Positions 1 to 7,636 of a stretch of 30,281 nucleotides of DNA are shown here, piece after piece. The position numbers were made by a program, and so were the translations under genes. Every line of letters starts with the position of its first letter. Within the stretch, counting starts at the first letter, position 1. The notes under the pieces were generated by a model. It saw only the letters and a list, made by a program, of their open reading frames with translations. It did no database searches and had not been told where the DNA came from. The DNA comes from an uncultured Eubacterium sp. Lineage in GTDB: Bacteria > Bacillota > Clostridia > Lachnospirales > Lachnospiraceae. The stretch lies in NCBI GenBank assembly GCA_934316925.1, contig CAKREC010000026.1, positions 1 to 30,281 of the forward strand. Direction: 5' to 3'.

Positions 1-2
1 TT

Positions 3-1082
3 ACAATTCCTACGTCAGAGTATCTCTTGGATAAAAATCAGTTTTCAAATTTTGGAGAGATCATTGATAAGTTCGAAGTGACAAAGGACAATGATTCGGT
101 TGTTGTTACCTTGACTTGCAAGGATACATTAGACTATTCTTATGCTGTGCAAAACAACACTTTGACAATTAATGTTTTATATAACTATGCAGGTTCTAAT
201 AATACTACAATTGCCAATTATTCATTAGCGATTCCAAAGCCATCCGGTGTGACGATCAGTAAGGTAACAAACACGGACTTTTATGCAAACAAAAAATTCC
301 GCGTAGAGATCCAGGGCGATTATGTAAACTATTTTACAGAAAATCCGGTTGTCATAAATAACAATAAAGTAAAAGATGTTCAGATTTCCAAAGCTTCTGG
401 AAAGACTTATATTACGGTAGCAACAACTTCGATTCAAGGATATAAGATTTATGAGGAAAAGGATCGCTTTGTTGTAGCGATGAATACACCAAATAAGATT
501 TATAAGAATATTGTTGTCTTAGATGCCGGACATGGTGGACATGATCCTGGTGCACAGAATAAAGGAACCAATGAAAAAGATTTGAACTTTAAAATCATAT
601 ATACACTTATGAAGAACTATTTTTCAGGAAATGCACCCGACACCAAAGTTTATTGGACAAGGACATCTGATACGTTTATTACTCTGGCAAATCGTGCAGC
701 TTTTGCTAAAAAAGTAGGAGCAGATGTGTTTATCAGTCTGCATATGAATTCATCCGACAGTTCTTCCGCGAATGGTACTGAGGTTTATTATTCTGTTTCC
801 AATAACAGTAAGAGCTTTTCCGGCCTGACCAGCAAGACAATGGCAACGATGTTCCGTACCGCTTTACTCAAGGATGTTGGCACCAAGAATCGTGGTACCA
901 AAACAGCAGGATATTATGTCTGCAAACATAACACAGTTCCTGCTATCTTGATCGAACTTGGATTTATATCGGGTAGTTCGGACTATAGTAAATTAACCAA
1001 TGCTTCGTTCCAGCAGAAGGCAGCAACATCCATTTACAATAGCATTAATAATCTCTTTGCCAAATATCCAACCGGCAGATAG
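3..1082 (+). CDS. N-acetylmuramoyl-L-alanine amidase (AMIN + Amidase_3), 5' truncated by window edge
   Basis: Zinc-dependent amidase that cuts the bond between N-acetylmuramic acid and L-alanine in peptidoglycan, acting outside the membrane. The frame is open to the window edge (it reads ...TSEYLLDKNQF), so the true start and any signal peptide lie upstream; a TTG at position 27 is unlikely to be the start. The first ~150 visible residues are β-rich and AMIN-like, a domain that binds cell wall. The catalytic Amidase_3 domain follows: LDAGHGG (zinc His codon at 531-533), a Glu in NEKDLNF, a His in SLHMNSS, and the catalytic Glu in ILIELGFIS near the C-terminus. It converges with the recombinase gene to its right. 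The family call is secure; which AmiC/CwlC-like subgroup it belongs to is not. Confidence 0.9.
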   Translation, partial: TIPTSEYLLDKNQFSNFGEIIDKFEVTKDNDSVVVTLTCKDTLDYSYAVQNNTLTINVLYNYAGSNNTTIANYSLAIPKPSGVTISKVTNTDFYANKKFRVEIQGDYVNYFTENPVVINNNKVKDVQISKASGKTYITVATTSIQGYKIYEEKDRFVVAMNTPNKIYKNIVVLDAGHGGHDPGAQNKGTNEKDLNFKIIYTLMKNYFSGNAPDTKVYWTRTSDTFITLANRAAFAKKVGADVFISLHMNSSDSSSANGTEVYYSVSNNSKSFSGLTSKTMATMFRTALLKDVGTKNRGTKTAGYYVCKHNTVPAILIELGFISGSSDYSKLTNASFQQKAATSIYNSINNLFAKYPTGR

Positions 1083-1123
1083 AAGATAAGAATCTGATTT
1101 TAGGTGGGATTTGGCAGGAGAGA

Positions 1124-1151
1124 AGAGCGATACATGATTTAATCGTTTTTT
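1124..1151 (+). terminator. Weak candidate terminator for the amidase gene
   Basis: An 8-pair imperfect stem (1124-1131 with 1142-1149, including two G·U pairs) encloses a 10-base loop. Its right arm runs into six T's at 1146-1151. It overlaps the stop codon of the convergent recombinase gene. The stem is weak, so this is only a candidate. Confidence 0.3.
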
Positions 1152-2206
1152 CGGAGGGAGACAGCGGATGCTGCCTTCCTCTTTCTTTCTTCTTCCATTG
1201 CAGCATAATGCTTTCTTGTAGTATTTACATCATTGTGTCCCAATACTTCTGCAACAAGATAAATATCGCCTGTTTCTTTATATAGATTGGTACCATAAGT
1301 ACTTCGTAATTTATGTGGTGTAATATGCTTGATTGTTGTGACATGCTTTGCACAATCAGAAACCAGATTTTCAATGGCTTGTACCGTGATCCGGCGTTTC
1401 TGTATTGATAAGAAAAATGCGTGTTCATGATCCTGTTTTACATTTGTTATATTTTTTCTTTCGGCATAATAGTCATAAAGCGCTTCAGCAACTTCATCTC
1501 CAAAGTACACAAAATCTTCTTTGCCACCTTTTCGTATGATTCGAATCCGATTATTCTTAAAATCCAAATCTTCCAGATCTAAACCAACACACTCGGATAC
1601 ACGAATTCCGGTTCCAAGTAATAATGTGAATATTGCCAGATTGCGTACTTTATTTTTTTCAAAGTATACTTTTTTCATACCAGACAATTCCTCGCCGCCA
1701 TGCTCAACATAATCCAGTAGATCCGCCACCTCATCCACATCTAACCGGATAATTTCTCTTTTATGTAATTTAGGCATATCGACAACAACGGTGGGATTTG
1801 AATGAATGCGCTCACGTTTGTAATAATAATTAAACATACTTCGTATTGCTGCCAGTTTACGATGTAATCCCCGTTCATTATTTGTATGAACCTTTCCTTC
1901 ATCGTCAGTGTAGTATTTTAAGTACTCGAGATATTCTTCAATATCCACGGCTTCCAGTTGCTCTAGATCAGATAACTGAATCATGGTGATATCCTCGTAT
2001 TTTTTGAAGTATGGATTGGAATTCTTTAAAAAATGAAAAAATAATCGAATATCATAGACATAGGAAATCCTTGTCTTGGCAGATGTATTTGGCTCAATAG
2101 CACGGAAATAATCCTTACAAAAGCCTGGAATGGTGTTTAAAACAGCACGTAGCTTTAAGGTATTATTTCTCGTTGTTTCTTCGTGATAAGTAAGTTTGTT
2201 TTCCAT
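1139..2206 (-). CDS. Xer-family tyrosine recombinase (possibly XerS-like)
   Basis: Site-specific recombinase of the phage-integrase family; chromosomal members resolve chromosome dimers at a dif site. All catalytic residues are visible: Arg202 in GTGIRVSE, Lys226 in RKGGKE, His298 and Arg301 in HKLR, His324 in LGHNDV and nucleophile Tyr334 in KHYAAM. The N-terminal ~150 residues form a SAM-like core-binding domain. At 355 residues it is longer than typical XerC/XerD (~300) and close in length to the streptococcal single recombinase XerS, with extra sequence before the catalytic domain. The ATG at 2206 has a good AAAGGAGGA site. No phage or transposon genes accompany it, which favours a housekeeping Xer over a mobile integrase. 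The exact subfamily is uncertain. Confidence 0.85.
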   Translation of the reverse strand: MENKLTYHEETTRNNTLKLRAVLNTIPGFCKDYFRAIEPNTSAKTRISYVYDIRLFFHFLKNSNPYFKKYEDITMIQLSDLEQLEAVDIEEYLEYLKYYTDDEGKVHTNNERGLHRKLAAIRSMFNYYYKRERIHSNPTVVVDMPKLHKREIIRLDVDEVADLLDYVEHGGEELSGMKKVYFEKNKVRNLAIFTLLLGTGIRVSECVGLDLEDLDFKNNRIRIIRKGGKEDFVYFGDEVAEALYDYYAERKNITNVKQDHEHAFFLSIQKRRITVQAIENLVSDCAKHVTTIKHITPHKLRSTYGTNLYKETGDIYLVAEVLGHNDVNTTRKHYAAMEEERKRKAASAVSLRKND

Positions 2207-2283
2207 ATTATTTGAATCCTCCTTTTATAATATACTCTTTTTGAAAAACTGGAGTTTGTCCAAGAGAGTGCTTTGGGAAATTA

Positions 2284-2315
2284 AATACAGCACATTTTAT
2301 GTAACATGCTGTATT
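2284..2315 (-). terminator. Stem-loop after the BlaI-type gene
   Basis: Perfect 9-base inverted repeat AATACAGCA (2284-2292) / TGCTGTATT (2307-2315) with a 14-base loop that itself contains ACAT/ATGT. It lies 7 bases beyond the stop codon of the repressor gene on the − strand. On that strand the stem ends in TATTTAATTT, a modest U-rich tail, so it probably separates this gene from the recombinase gene downstream. Confidence 0.5.
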
Positions 2316-2321
2316 GCTTTG

Positions 2322-2696
2322 CTAGATCTGATTATTTAATACACGCTGCAGTTCTATCACCTGCTCGGTTGTCAACTTGCACCCTGCCAGGTATTCTGTA
2401 ATAAAACTGGTAAGGGAACCACCGTACATTTTTAGTAACAAAGCATTGGTCTCAATGGACTGAACATCTTTTTTTGTAACTTTTGCTTTACATAAAAAAC
2501 CAGGGTCTTGTCTTAAAATTGCACCTTTATCAATCAGACGTTTAATAACGGTATATGTAGTGTTTTTTTCCCAACCAATATATTCTTTTATGATTTTAGC
2601 AATGTCTTTTGCTGCTAATACATCATTTGACCATAGCAATTCCATTACATTTAGCTCGCCTTCATGCAAACGTAATTCTTTTTTGCTATCCTTCAT
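2322..2696 (-). CDS. BlaI/MecI-family transcriptional repressor (orphan)
   Basis: Small winged-helix repressor of 124 residues, the usual family length (~120-130). The N-terminal half matches the family fold (LHEGELNVMELLWSND, then TTYTVIKRLIDKGAI as recognition helix and wing); the C-terminal half is the helical dimerisation part. BlaI and MecI control β-lactamase or PBP genes and are inactivated through the sensor protease BlaR1/MecR1 (peptidase M56). No such sensor and no β-lactamase is adjacent: the next genes are a recombinase and rluD, so the inducer and regulon cannot be read here. The ATG at 2696 is preceded by AGGAGGT at 7 bases. The upstream region carries repeated TGTAG/CTACA boxes, which suggests autoregulation (inference). 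Confidence 0.85.
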   Translation of the reverse strand: MKDSKKELRLHEGELNVMELLWSNDVLAAKDIAKIIKEYIGWEKNTTYTVIKRLIDKGAILRQDPGFLCKAKVTKKDVQSIETNALLLKMYGGSLTSFITEYLAGCKLTTEQVIELQRVLNNQI

Positions 2697-2759
2697 TATA
2701 AGGACCTCCTCAAATCAATCATAATCATATTACTCCCGCACATCCTGTTGTTCTAGCAC

Positions 2760-2846
2760 TGTAGTTTGTTTATCTACATTTGTAGTTTCCCCTAAAACCT
2801 ACAAATATCAATGTAGAGACTACACATGAAGTATCTATATACTACA
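2760..2846 (-). promoter_or_regulatory. Cluster of seven TGTAG/CTACA half-sites: candidate BlaI-type operators
   Basis: TGTAG occurs at 2760, 2781 and 2812, and its complement CTACA at 2774, 2799, 2820 and 2842. The pair at 2774-2785 has the TACA-N2-TGTA layout known from BlaI/MecI operators. A longer inverted repeat, ATTTGTAG (2778-2785) / CTACAAAT (2799-2806), could form a hairpin in either DNA or leader RNA. The sites lie within 160 bases upstream of the repressor start. Operator function is inferred from the motif and location. Confidence 0.6.
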
Positions 2847-2856
2847 CCTATAGATA
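2832..2856. repeat. 8-base inverted repeat TATCTATA-N9-TATAGATA
   Basis: Arms at 2832-2839 and 2849-2856 are exact inverted copies. The repeat overlaps the proposed −10 element of the repressor promoter, where a dimeric repressor would block RNA polymerase. It is a second, different operator candidate from the TGTAG boxes. Confidence 0.5.
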
Positions 2857-2868
2857 TTAAAAAGTCAA
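2839..2868 (-). promoter_or_regulatory. Candidate promoter of the BlaI-type gene
   Basis: On the − strand, TTGACT (2863-2868) stands 18 bases before TAGTAT (2839-2844). The −35 fits the vegetative sigma consensus well; the −10 matches four of six. It would give a leader of about 130 bases holding most of the TGTAG/CTACA boxes. A second promoter closer to the gene cannot be excluded. Confidence 0.4.
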
Positions 2869-2910
2869 GCAGATTTCGCAGGATTTCTCATAATATTGAC
2901 GAAAAAAAAC

Positions 2911-3834
2911 TTAAGATTTTAGTTCGTTGATCAGAGATACAAAATATGGAGGAAGTGGCGCTTCGACTTCTATATATTGATTGGTGCGTGGATGGATAAA
3001 ACCGATTGTTTTTGCATGTAATGTTTGGCCTTGAAGAGACGAAAAGCGCCCATTGGATTTGGGACCATATACCTCATCACCTAATATAGGGTGTTTTATA
3101 TGAGCCATATGGACTCGGATCTGATGTGTCCGTCCAGTTTCTAATTGACATTCGATCCAGTTAAATTTGTTATTTAAATGATCGAGTACGTGGTAATGGG
3201 TTACTGCTCTTCTTCCGCCGTTTGTGACTACTGCCATTTTCTTCCGGTCAATGGGATGTCTTCCTATATTAGCATCAACGGTTCCATTATCTTGTGTAAA
3301 ATTGTGATATGTTATCGCATTGTATATTCTTTTTATGCTGTGCTCGCTAAGTTGTTTTGCTAAACATTGATGAGCACTGTCATTTTTGCATACTACCAGT
3401 GAGCCGGTGGTATCTTTGTCGATCCGATGTACAATTCCTGGACGAAGCGCTCCGTTGATTCCGGAGAGACTTCCCTTACAATGATATAAAATGCCATTTA
3501 CAAGAGTGTGTTGTGAATGGCCGGGCGCTGGGTGTACAACCATACCTTTTGGCTTATTTACGATTAAAAGATCTTCATCCTCATATAAGATATCAAGATC
3601 CATTTTTTCTGGTATAATTTCAATCGTTTCCGGATCTGGTATATTTACAATAATTGACATTCCAGATAATACAGGATACTTAGGCTTTATCATAGGGGCG
3701 TCATTGATCAATATATGCTTATTTTTAATTAATTTTTGAATATAGGAACGCGAAAAATCCATATGGTCAGCTAAATATTGATCTAATCGTGTATTATTGA
3801 AATCCTCGTCAACCGTAAATTGAATCTGTCTCAT
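2911..3834 (-). CDS. rluD: RluD-type 23S rRNA pseudouridine synthase
   Basis: Converts specific uridines in large-subunit rRNA to pseudouridine. Residues ~14-75 form an S4 RNA-binding domain (RLDQYLADHM...YIQKLIKNKHILIND). The RluA/RluD catalytic domain follows, with the signature HRIDKDTTG containing the catalytic Asp139, and later GRTHQIRVHMAHIKHPILGDEVYG. The 307-residue length is typical. The ATG at 3834 follows an AGGAGAGG site. It sits downstream of lspA as in many Firmicutes, but a strong hairpin terminator stands between the two, so it probably has its own promoter. Whether it modifies the same positions as E. coli RluD or those of a sister enzyme cannot be told from sequence alone. 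Confidence 0.93.
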   Translation of the reverse strand: MRQIQFTVDEDFNNTRLDQYLADHMDFSRSYIQKLIKNKHILINDAPMIKPKYPVLSGMSIIVNIPDPETIEIIPEKMDLDILYEDEDLLIVNKPKGMVVHPAPGHSQHTLVNGILYHCKGSLSGINGALRPGIVHRIDKDTTGSLVVCKNDSAHQCLAKQLSEHSIKRIYNAITYHNFTQDNGTVDANIGRHPIDRKKMAVVTNGGRRAVTHYHVLDHLNNKFNWIECQLETGRTHQIRVHMAHIKHPILGDEVYGPKSNGRFSSLQGQTLHAKTIGFIHPRTNQYIEVEAPLPPYFVSLINELKS

Positions 3835-3863
3835 TTTGGGTCGGTCCTCTCCTTTTCTTTCAC

Positions 3864-3891
3864 TCTATCCAGTGTAAAACAATTGTAAAAA
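3864..3891 (-). promoter_or_regulatory. Possible rluD promoter
   Basis: On the − strand, TTTACA directly follows, and partly overlaps, the terminator T-run. Sixteen bases later comes TAGAGT, then AGGAGAGG and the rluD ATG. Only partial consensus matches; listed because the preceding terminator makes a promoter here likely. Confidence 0.35.
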
Positions 3892-3918
3892 GGGATGTAC
3901 GAATCAATGGTACATCCC
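3887..3918 (-). terminator. Rho-independent terminator after lspA
   Basis: Perfect 9-base stem GGGATGTAC/GTACATCCC (arms 3892-3900 and 3910-3918) with a 9-base loop, followed on the − strand by TTTTT (3887-3891). It starts 19 bases past the lspA stop and closes the yggS–sepF–divIVA–lspA operon. Confidence 0.9.
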
Positions 3919-3937
3919 CCTTCACATAAAAATCTTA

Positions 3938-4429
3938 TTATAGTATCTTATCGTTTTTATAATAAAATAATAGTCCATATATCAATAATACGGCACCAAT
4001 GCATACATAACAGTCAGCAACATTGAATACTGGGAAATTGATACATTGAATATAAATAAAGTCAACAACATAGTGCCATATTGCACGATCAATAAAATTG
4101 CCAATCGCACCGGCAGCAATTAACAGGATCGAACATCTCATGTACCAATAATGCCTTGTAAATGGCAGTCTGACATAATAATACACCATAGCGATCAAAA
4201 CCAGAATTGTAATGATATAAAACATCCAGAAGGCATTTTGAAACAGACCCCATGCGGCACCACGGTTTTCAAGATAATGCAAAACAAGGATATTGTTTAT
4301 AACCGGCACATCTGCTTTCATAAGATGCTGCGCCGCTAAGTTTTTGGTTACCCGGTCTGCGAATAAAAGCAGAATAAAAACAGCGGCAAATACAAAATTC
4401 GTCAATAATAATGTTTTATTTTTTTTCAT
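3938..4429 (-). CDS. lspA: Lipoprotein signal peptidase (signal peptidase II)
   Basis: Membrane aspartyl protease that removes signal peptides from lipid-modified prolipoproteins. The 163-residue protein has four hydrophobic segments. The two catalytic aspartates are Asp114 in GAIGNFIDR and Asp139 in VFNVADCYV; the conserved ENRGAAWG loop is present. I place the start at the ATG at 4429, not the TTG one codon earlier, because this gives a UGAUG junction in which the stop of the divIVA-like gene shares its A with the lspA start. The upstream ribosome binding site is weak, so translation is probably coupled to the upstream gene. It is the last gene of its operon. Confidence 0.95.
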   Translation of the reverse strand: MKKNKTLLLTNFVFAAVFILLLFADRVTKNLAAQHLMKADVPVINNILVLHYLENRGAAWGLFQNAFWMFYIITILVLIAMVYYYVRLPFTRHYWYMRCSILLIAAGAIGNFIDRAIWHYVVDFIYIQCINFPVFNVADCYVCIGAVLLIYGLLFYYKNDKIL

Positions 4430-5625
4430 CAAAAGTCATCCACAGATCCTAAAAATTCAAACGGGTCCTCTTCCTGATTCTTTTTATTTTTCTTTTTTCC
4501 GCCGATATTCATGCTCTGTAATAAGGAATCTAATGTAGGAGCCTCTTTGGATGAAATATCAATCGGTTCTAATATTTCCGGCTCTGTCGGAGCGGCATCG
4601 ATAAGTTCGGCTTCGAGAGGCTTTACAGTCTGCACCTTTACCGAATCTTCGACATCAAGATGAAGTTCATCGGAAGCGCTTTCACTGCTAAGCGTTTGAT
4701 CTTTTGGATCAGACTCTTCTAATTGTAGATCGTTTTCAGAAGATGCTTTATCCGTAATCTCCGGAGTTTCTTCTACAGAATTTTCAAATTCAAATTCGTC
4801 TACGGAATCCACAGAAAGATCGTCAGATGAATCATCTTCGTTTGTATCATCTGCATTTTCCGTGTCTACCTCTTCCTGTAATTCATTTTGAATCTGATCA
4901 AGAGAATGACTCAGATCAATGGTATCTGCAGTAAGGATATCGACTGTTTTGTCAATGTTTTCTGCTGGTTTTTTATCATCGGATCGATCAGAAGCTAAAT
5001 GCTCTTTTACATCCGGGATAATTGTAGTTTCGGAAAGATCCTCAACGGTTGCATCTGCTTCAACCGTTTCGTTGAATTCTGTTTCAACTTCACTTTCACT
5101 TACACTGTTTTCCACGTTTTCTTTCGACTGGATAATTTCAGCAACATTCTCATCCATTGACTGGATATCCGGAGTAACAACATTAAAGGAGTCACTTGTG
5201 ATCAACTCTAACTGACTGGTAGCAGCCTGTTTTAACTGTGTTTTATAATTATTGAACTGCTTCATCAATTGTAAGCATTTATCTTTGATCACATCATATT
5301 TTTGCTCTGCTTCGGAAACAATATGTTCCGCACGGATATTGGCATCTTTTTCAATTGCTTCAGCTTTTAATATAGCAGCGTCTTTTGTTTCTTTGGAAGT
5401 TTTCTCTGCCAATACCAACGCTTTCTGCATTGTGGATTCAATTGAACGATAATATTGAATGCCGTCGCTCAATGTTTTAACCTTTTTTTGAAGTTCTATA
5501 TTCTCATCATATACAGCTTTATAGTTGTCAAAAACTAATTCCAGGTAAGTATCTACCTCAGCTTTCTCATATTTTCTTTTCTTTGTTGTGACTTTCTTGC
5601 TTTCTAATTCTGCTGGTGATAGCAT
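4429..5625 (-). CDS. DivIVA-like coiled-coil protein with a long acidic tail
   Basis: The first ~55 residues resemble the membrane-curvature-sensing head of DivIVA/GpsB (MLSPAELESKKV, then YEKAEVDTYLELVFDNY). A coiled coil follows to about residue 145. The next ~220 residues are strongly acidic and Ser/Thr-rich, apparently disordered. The protein ends with a basic patch (GGKKKNKKN) and EEDPFEFLGSVDDF. DivIVA proteins recruit partners to division sites and poles. The head is more divergent than B. subtilis DivIVA: its usual N-terminal aromatic tip is not evident and there is a lysine-rich stretch instead. It lies 13 bases after ylmH, the normal sepF–ylmH–divIVA order, with a strong AAGGAGGGG site. 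The family call relies partly on context. Confidence 0.8.
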   Translation of the reverse strand: MLSPAELESKKVTTKKRKYEKAEVDTYLELVFDNYKAVYDENIELQKKVKTLSDGIQYYRSIESTMQKALVLAEKTSKETKDAAILKAEAIEKDANIRAEHIVSEAEQKYDVIKDKCLQLMKQFNNYKTQLKQAATSQLELITSDSFNVVTPDIQSMDENVAEIIQSKENVENSVSESEVETEFNETVEADATVEDLSETTIIPDVKEHLASDRSDDKKPAENIDKTVDILTADTIDLSHSLDQIQNELQEEVDTENADDTNEDDSSDDLSVDSVDEFEFENSVEETPEITDKASSENDLQLEESDPKDQTLSSESASDELHLDVEDSVKVQTVKPLEAELIDAAPTEPEILEPIDISSKEAPTLDSLLQSMNIGGKKKNKKNQEEDPFEFLGSVDDF

Positions 5626-5638
5626 AACCGGCCCCTCC

Positions 5639-6412
5639 TTAAATGTATTTTAAAATAATGATTTTTTGTTTCCCTTTTCGTGTGAAAGTATCTTCTAATA
5701 TTTGTAACATATATTTGCCGTATCCACGGATCGATATAATATATCCATCTTTACACATATGACTTACCGAAGACACTTCTGTGTGATTGGCAACAACCAA
5801 TCTTTGATGGATCAACTGCGTAGCTTTTGTGCGGGATAATCCAGTAATCGCTGCAACAATGCTGTCAATCCGCGGTGAAGCAACACTGGCATAAAGTGGA
5901 TCATATTCCTGTTTGGGAATCAGCGACGTAGAAGTCACTTTTTCACAAACAACGCTGGTATGCCGGACGGTTGACAATTCATTGAGAATAAGATCCGAAA
6001 AGTCCTGATGGCAAAACACATAAGCTGTGTTTTCGCAGACTCGGATATCTCCAATCTTGCTCCGATCCATCCCGATATTTAAAATCGCACCTAAAAAATC
6101 TCTATGATTCAAGGAATCAGAAAATTTAGGCGAAGATGGTCTGATATGTACACAATCAATTGGGAAAAAAGATTGTGTGTCATCAGGATCCCAGGACGCA
6201 GGAAAGAAACCGGCGATCAGACGATCACAATCGGAGTCACCACCCCAGAACGCACAAAAAATCTGTGAATTCTGCCGGATCAGGCTACGCACGTTCTGCA
6301 ATTCACCAGTCATTAAAAATTCGGTAAAACAAGGAAATTCATAAGCAATCGTCCGCTGAATCATATCCTCAATATGACGGATGAAAAATTGGATTTTTTT
6401 ATTATCTTTCAT
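5639..6412 (-). CDS. ylmH: YlmH-type S4-domain RNA-binding protein
   Basis: Member of the YlmH family found beside sepF and divIVA in Firmicutes; the family has been linked to ribosome rescue and division. The 257 residues comprise an N-terminal domain (with FFPIDCVHIRPSSPKFSDSLNHRDFLGAI, the family core) and a C-terminal S4 domain at about 182-240 (SPRIDSIVAAITGLSRTKATQLI...DGYIISIRGYGKY). Its ATG shares the final A of the sepF stop codon (TAATG), so translation is probably coupled. Confidence 0.9.
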   Translation of the reverse strand: MKDNKKIQFFIRHIEDMIQRTIAYEFPCFTEFLMTGELQNVRSLIRQNSQIFCAFWGGDSDCDRLIAGFFPASWDPDDTQSFFPIDCVHIRPSSPKFSDSLNHRDFLGAILNIGMDRSKIGDIRVCENTAYVFCHQDFSDLILNELSTVRHTSVVCEKVTSTSLIPKQEYDPLYASVASPRIDSIVAAITGLSRTKATQLIHQRLVVANHTEVSSVSHMCKDGYIISIRGYGKYMLQILEDTFTRKGKQKIIILKYI

Positions 6413-6912
6413 TAAAATTCACGATTTAATACCGGCATGGATGAGATGCCATTTTCCAGTCCCAAAGAATCTCCGCTGATATCCACGCTATTTGGTGTGA
6501 AGATAAAAATATATTTAGAAATCTGATGATACTTGCCACGTATAGCATAAATACAACCACAGACAAAATCCATGATCTGCTGTGCTTCTGTCGGATCAAA
6601 TCCTTCTAAATTTACAATTACAGGACGATTGGAAATAAGCATATCACAAATATCCTGTGAATCTTCAAATGAATGTGGTTTTACCACTTTTACTTCCATC
6701 GATTTATTGTTCATCGATACCACTTTAGGTTTAGAACCAAGGAAACCTGATTTTGCTTTTGGCTCTTCTTCCGGTTCATCAAAGTGTTGAGGTTTGGATG
6801 TGCGTCGGTTACTTGGAACCTCTGGTGCTTCTTCATATTCCTCGTATCCATAATCCTCATCGTCATAATCTGCATCTAAATTAAAAAATTTAAAAATTTT
6901 ATCAAGTGCCAT
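6412..6912 (-). CDS. sepF: Cell division protein SepF
   Basis: SepF binds the C-terminus of FtsZ and tethers Z-ring filaments to the membrane. The start is set at the ATG at 6912 (MALDKIFKFFNL), which has an AAAGGA site at suitable spacing; an upstream in-frame TTG at 6954 would add 14 atypical residues and run into yggS. The N-terminal amphipathic segment is the membrane anchor, followed by an acidic linker (DADYDDEDYGYEEYEE). The C-terminal SepF domain occupies about 75-160 (VVKPHSFEDSQDICDMLISNRPVIVNLEGFD...QQIMDFVCGCIYAI). The 166-residue length is normal. It lies between yggS and ylmH. Confidence 0.95.
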   Translation of the reverse strand: MALDKIFKFFNLDADYDDEDYGYEEYEEAPEVPSNRRTSKPQHFDEPEEEPKAKSGFLGSKPKVVSMNNKSMEVKVVKPHSFEDSQDICDMLISNRPVIVNLEGFDPTEAQQIMDFVCGCIYAIRGKYHQISKYIFIFTPNSVDISGDSLGLENGISSMPVLNREF

Positions 6913-6931
6913 TCTTTTGTTCCTTTCTGTT

Positions 6932-7621
6932 CTATAAGTAAATGCGGTTTCCAAATATGCCGGTTCCTACACGTACAAAAGTAGCCCCTTCTTCGATTGC
7001 AACTTCATAGTCACCAGTCATTCCCATAGAAAGCTCATTCATATTAACATTATCAATGTTTTTTTGGTTAATGTCAACCAGTAATTTTTTCAAATTCCGG
7101 AAATGAATGCGATTCTCTTCCGGATTTTCAACAAAAGGAGCAATTGTCATCAAACCATGTATTTTGATGTTTGGCATTGCCGCTATTTCGCGAATTGCCT
7201 GCTCGGTTTCTTCTGGCATAAATCCATATTTTGACTCTTCTTTTGCCATATTGACTTCAATTAAAATATCGGCGATCTTATTCTGCTTTTCAAATTCGGT
7301 CTGGATCTGTTTGGCTAAGCGAATGGAGTCAACAGAATGGATACGCGCTGTGCGACCCACGATCTGACGGACTTTATTGCGTTGTAAATGGCCGATCAGA
7401 TGCCAGGATAAAGGCTGTGTGAGAGTTTCCTGTTTGGATAACATTTCCTGAACTTTATTTTCGCCAAATGTGTGAATGCCATATTCGATTGCTTCCTGCA
7501 TCATTTCTACCGGCTTTGTCTTACTGACTGCGATGAGAGTCACCTCAGAACGGTCTCTGCCGGCACGTTTACAGGCATCCGCTATTTTACTTTCAACCAC
7601 TTTTAAATTCTCTTTTACCAT
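6932..7621 (-). CDS. yggS: YggS/PLPBP family pyridoxal-phosphate homeostasis protein
   Basis: Single-domain PLP-binding protein (alanine-racemase fold barrel without the second domain) that keeps free PLP and amino-acid pools balanced. The PLP lysine is Lys34 in IAVSKTKP. Family blocks include GIHTFGENKVQEM, WHLIGHLQRNKVR, and the C-terminal LSMGMTGDYEVAIEEGATFVRVGTGIFG, which binds the cofactor phosphate. The length of 229 is standard. The ATG at 7621 has GGAGG 9 bases upstream. It sits 15 bases after the HlyD-like gene and just before sepF, a conserved Firmicute arrangement. Confidence 0.95.
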   Translation of the reverse strand: MVKENLKVVESKIADACKRAGRDRSEVTLIAVSKTKPVEMMQEAIEYGIHTFGENKVQEMLSKQETLTQPLSWHLIGHLQRNKVRQIVGRTARIHSVDSIRLAKQIQTEFEKQNKIADILIEVNMAKEESKYGFMPEETEQAIREIAAMPNIKIHGLMTIAPFVENPEENRIHFRNLKKLLVDINQKNIDNVNMNELSMGMTGDYEVAIEEGATFVRVGTGIFGNRIYL

Positions 7622-7636
7622 AAGAATTCGCCTCCA

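Noticed and set aside
2207..2321. dif site next to the recombinase gene
   Set aside because: The only clear inverted repeat (2284-2315) has a 14-base loop and lies right after the repressor stop, fitting a terminator better than the 6-8 base centre and paired 11-base arms of dif sites.
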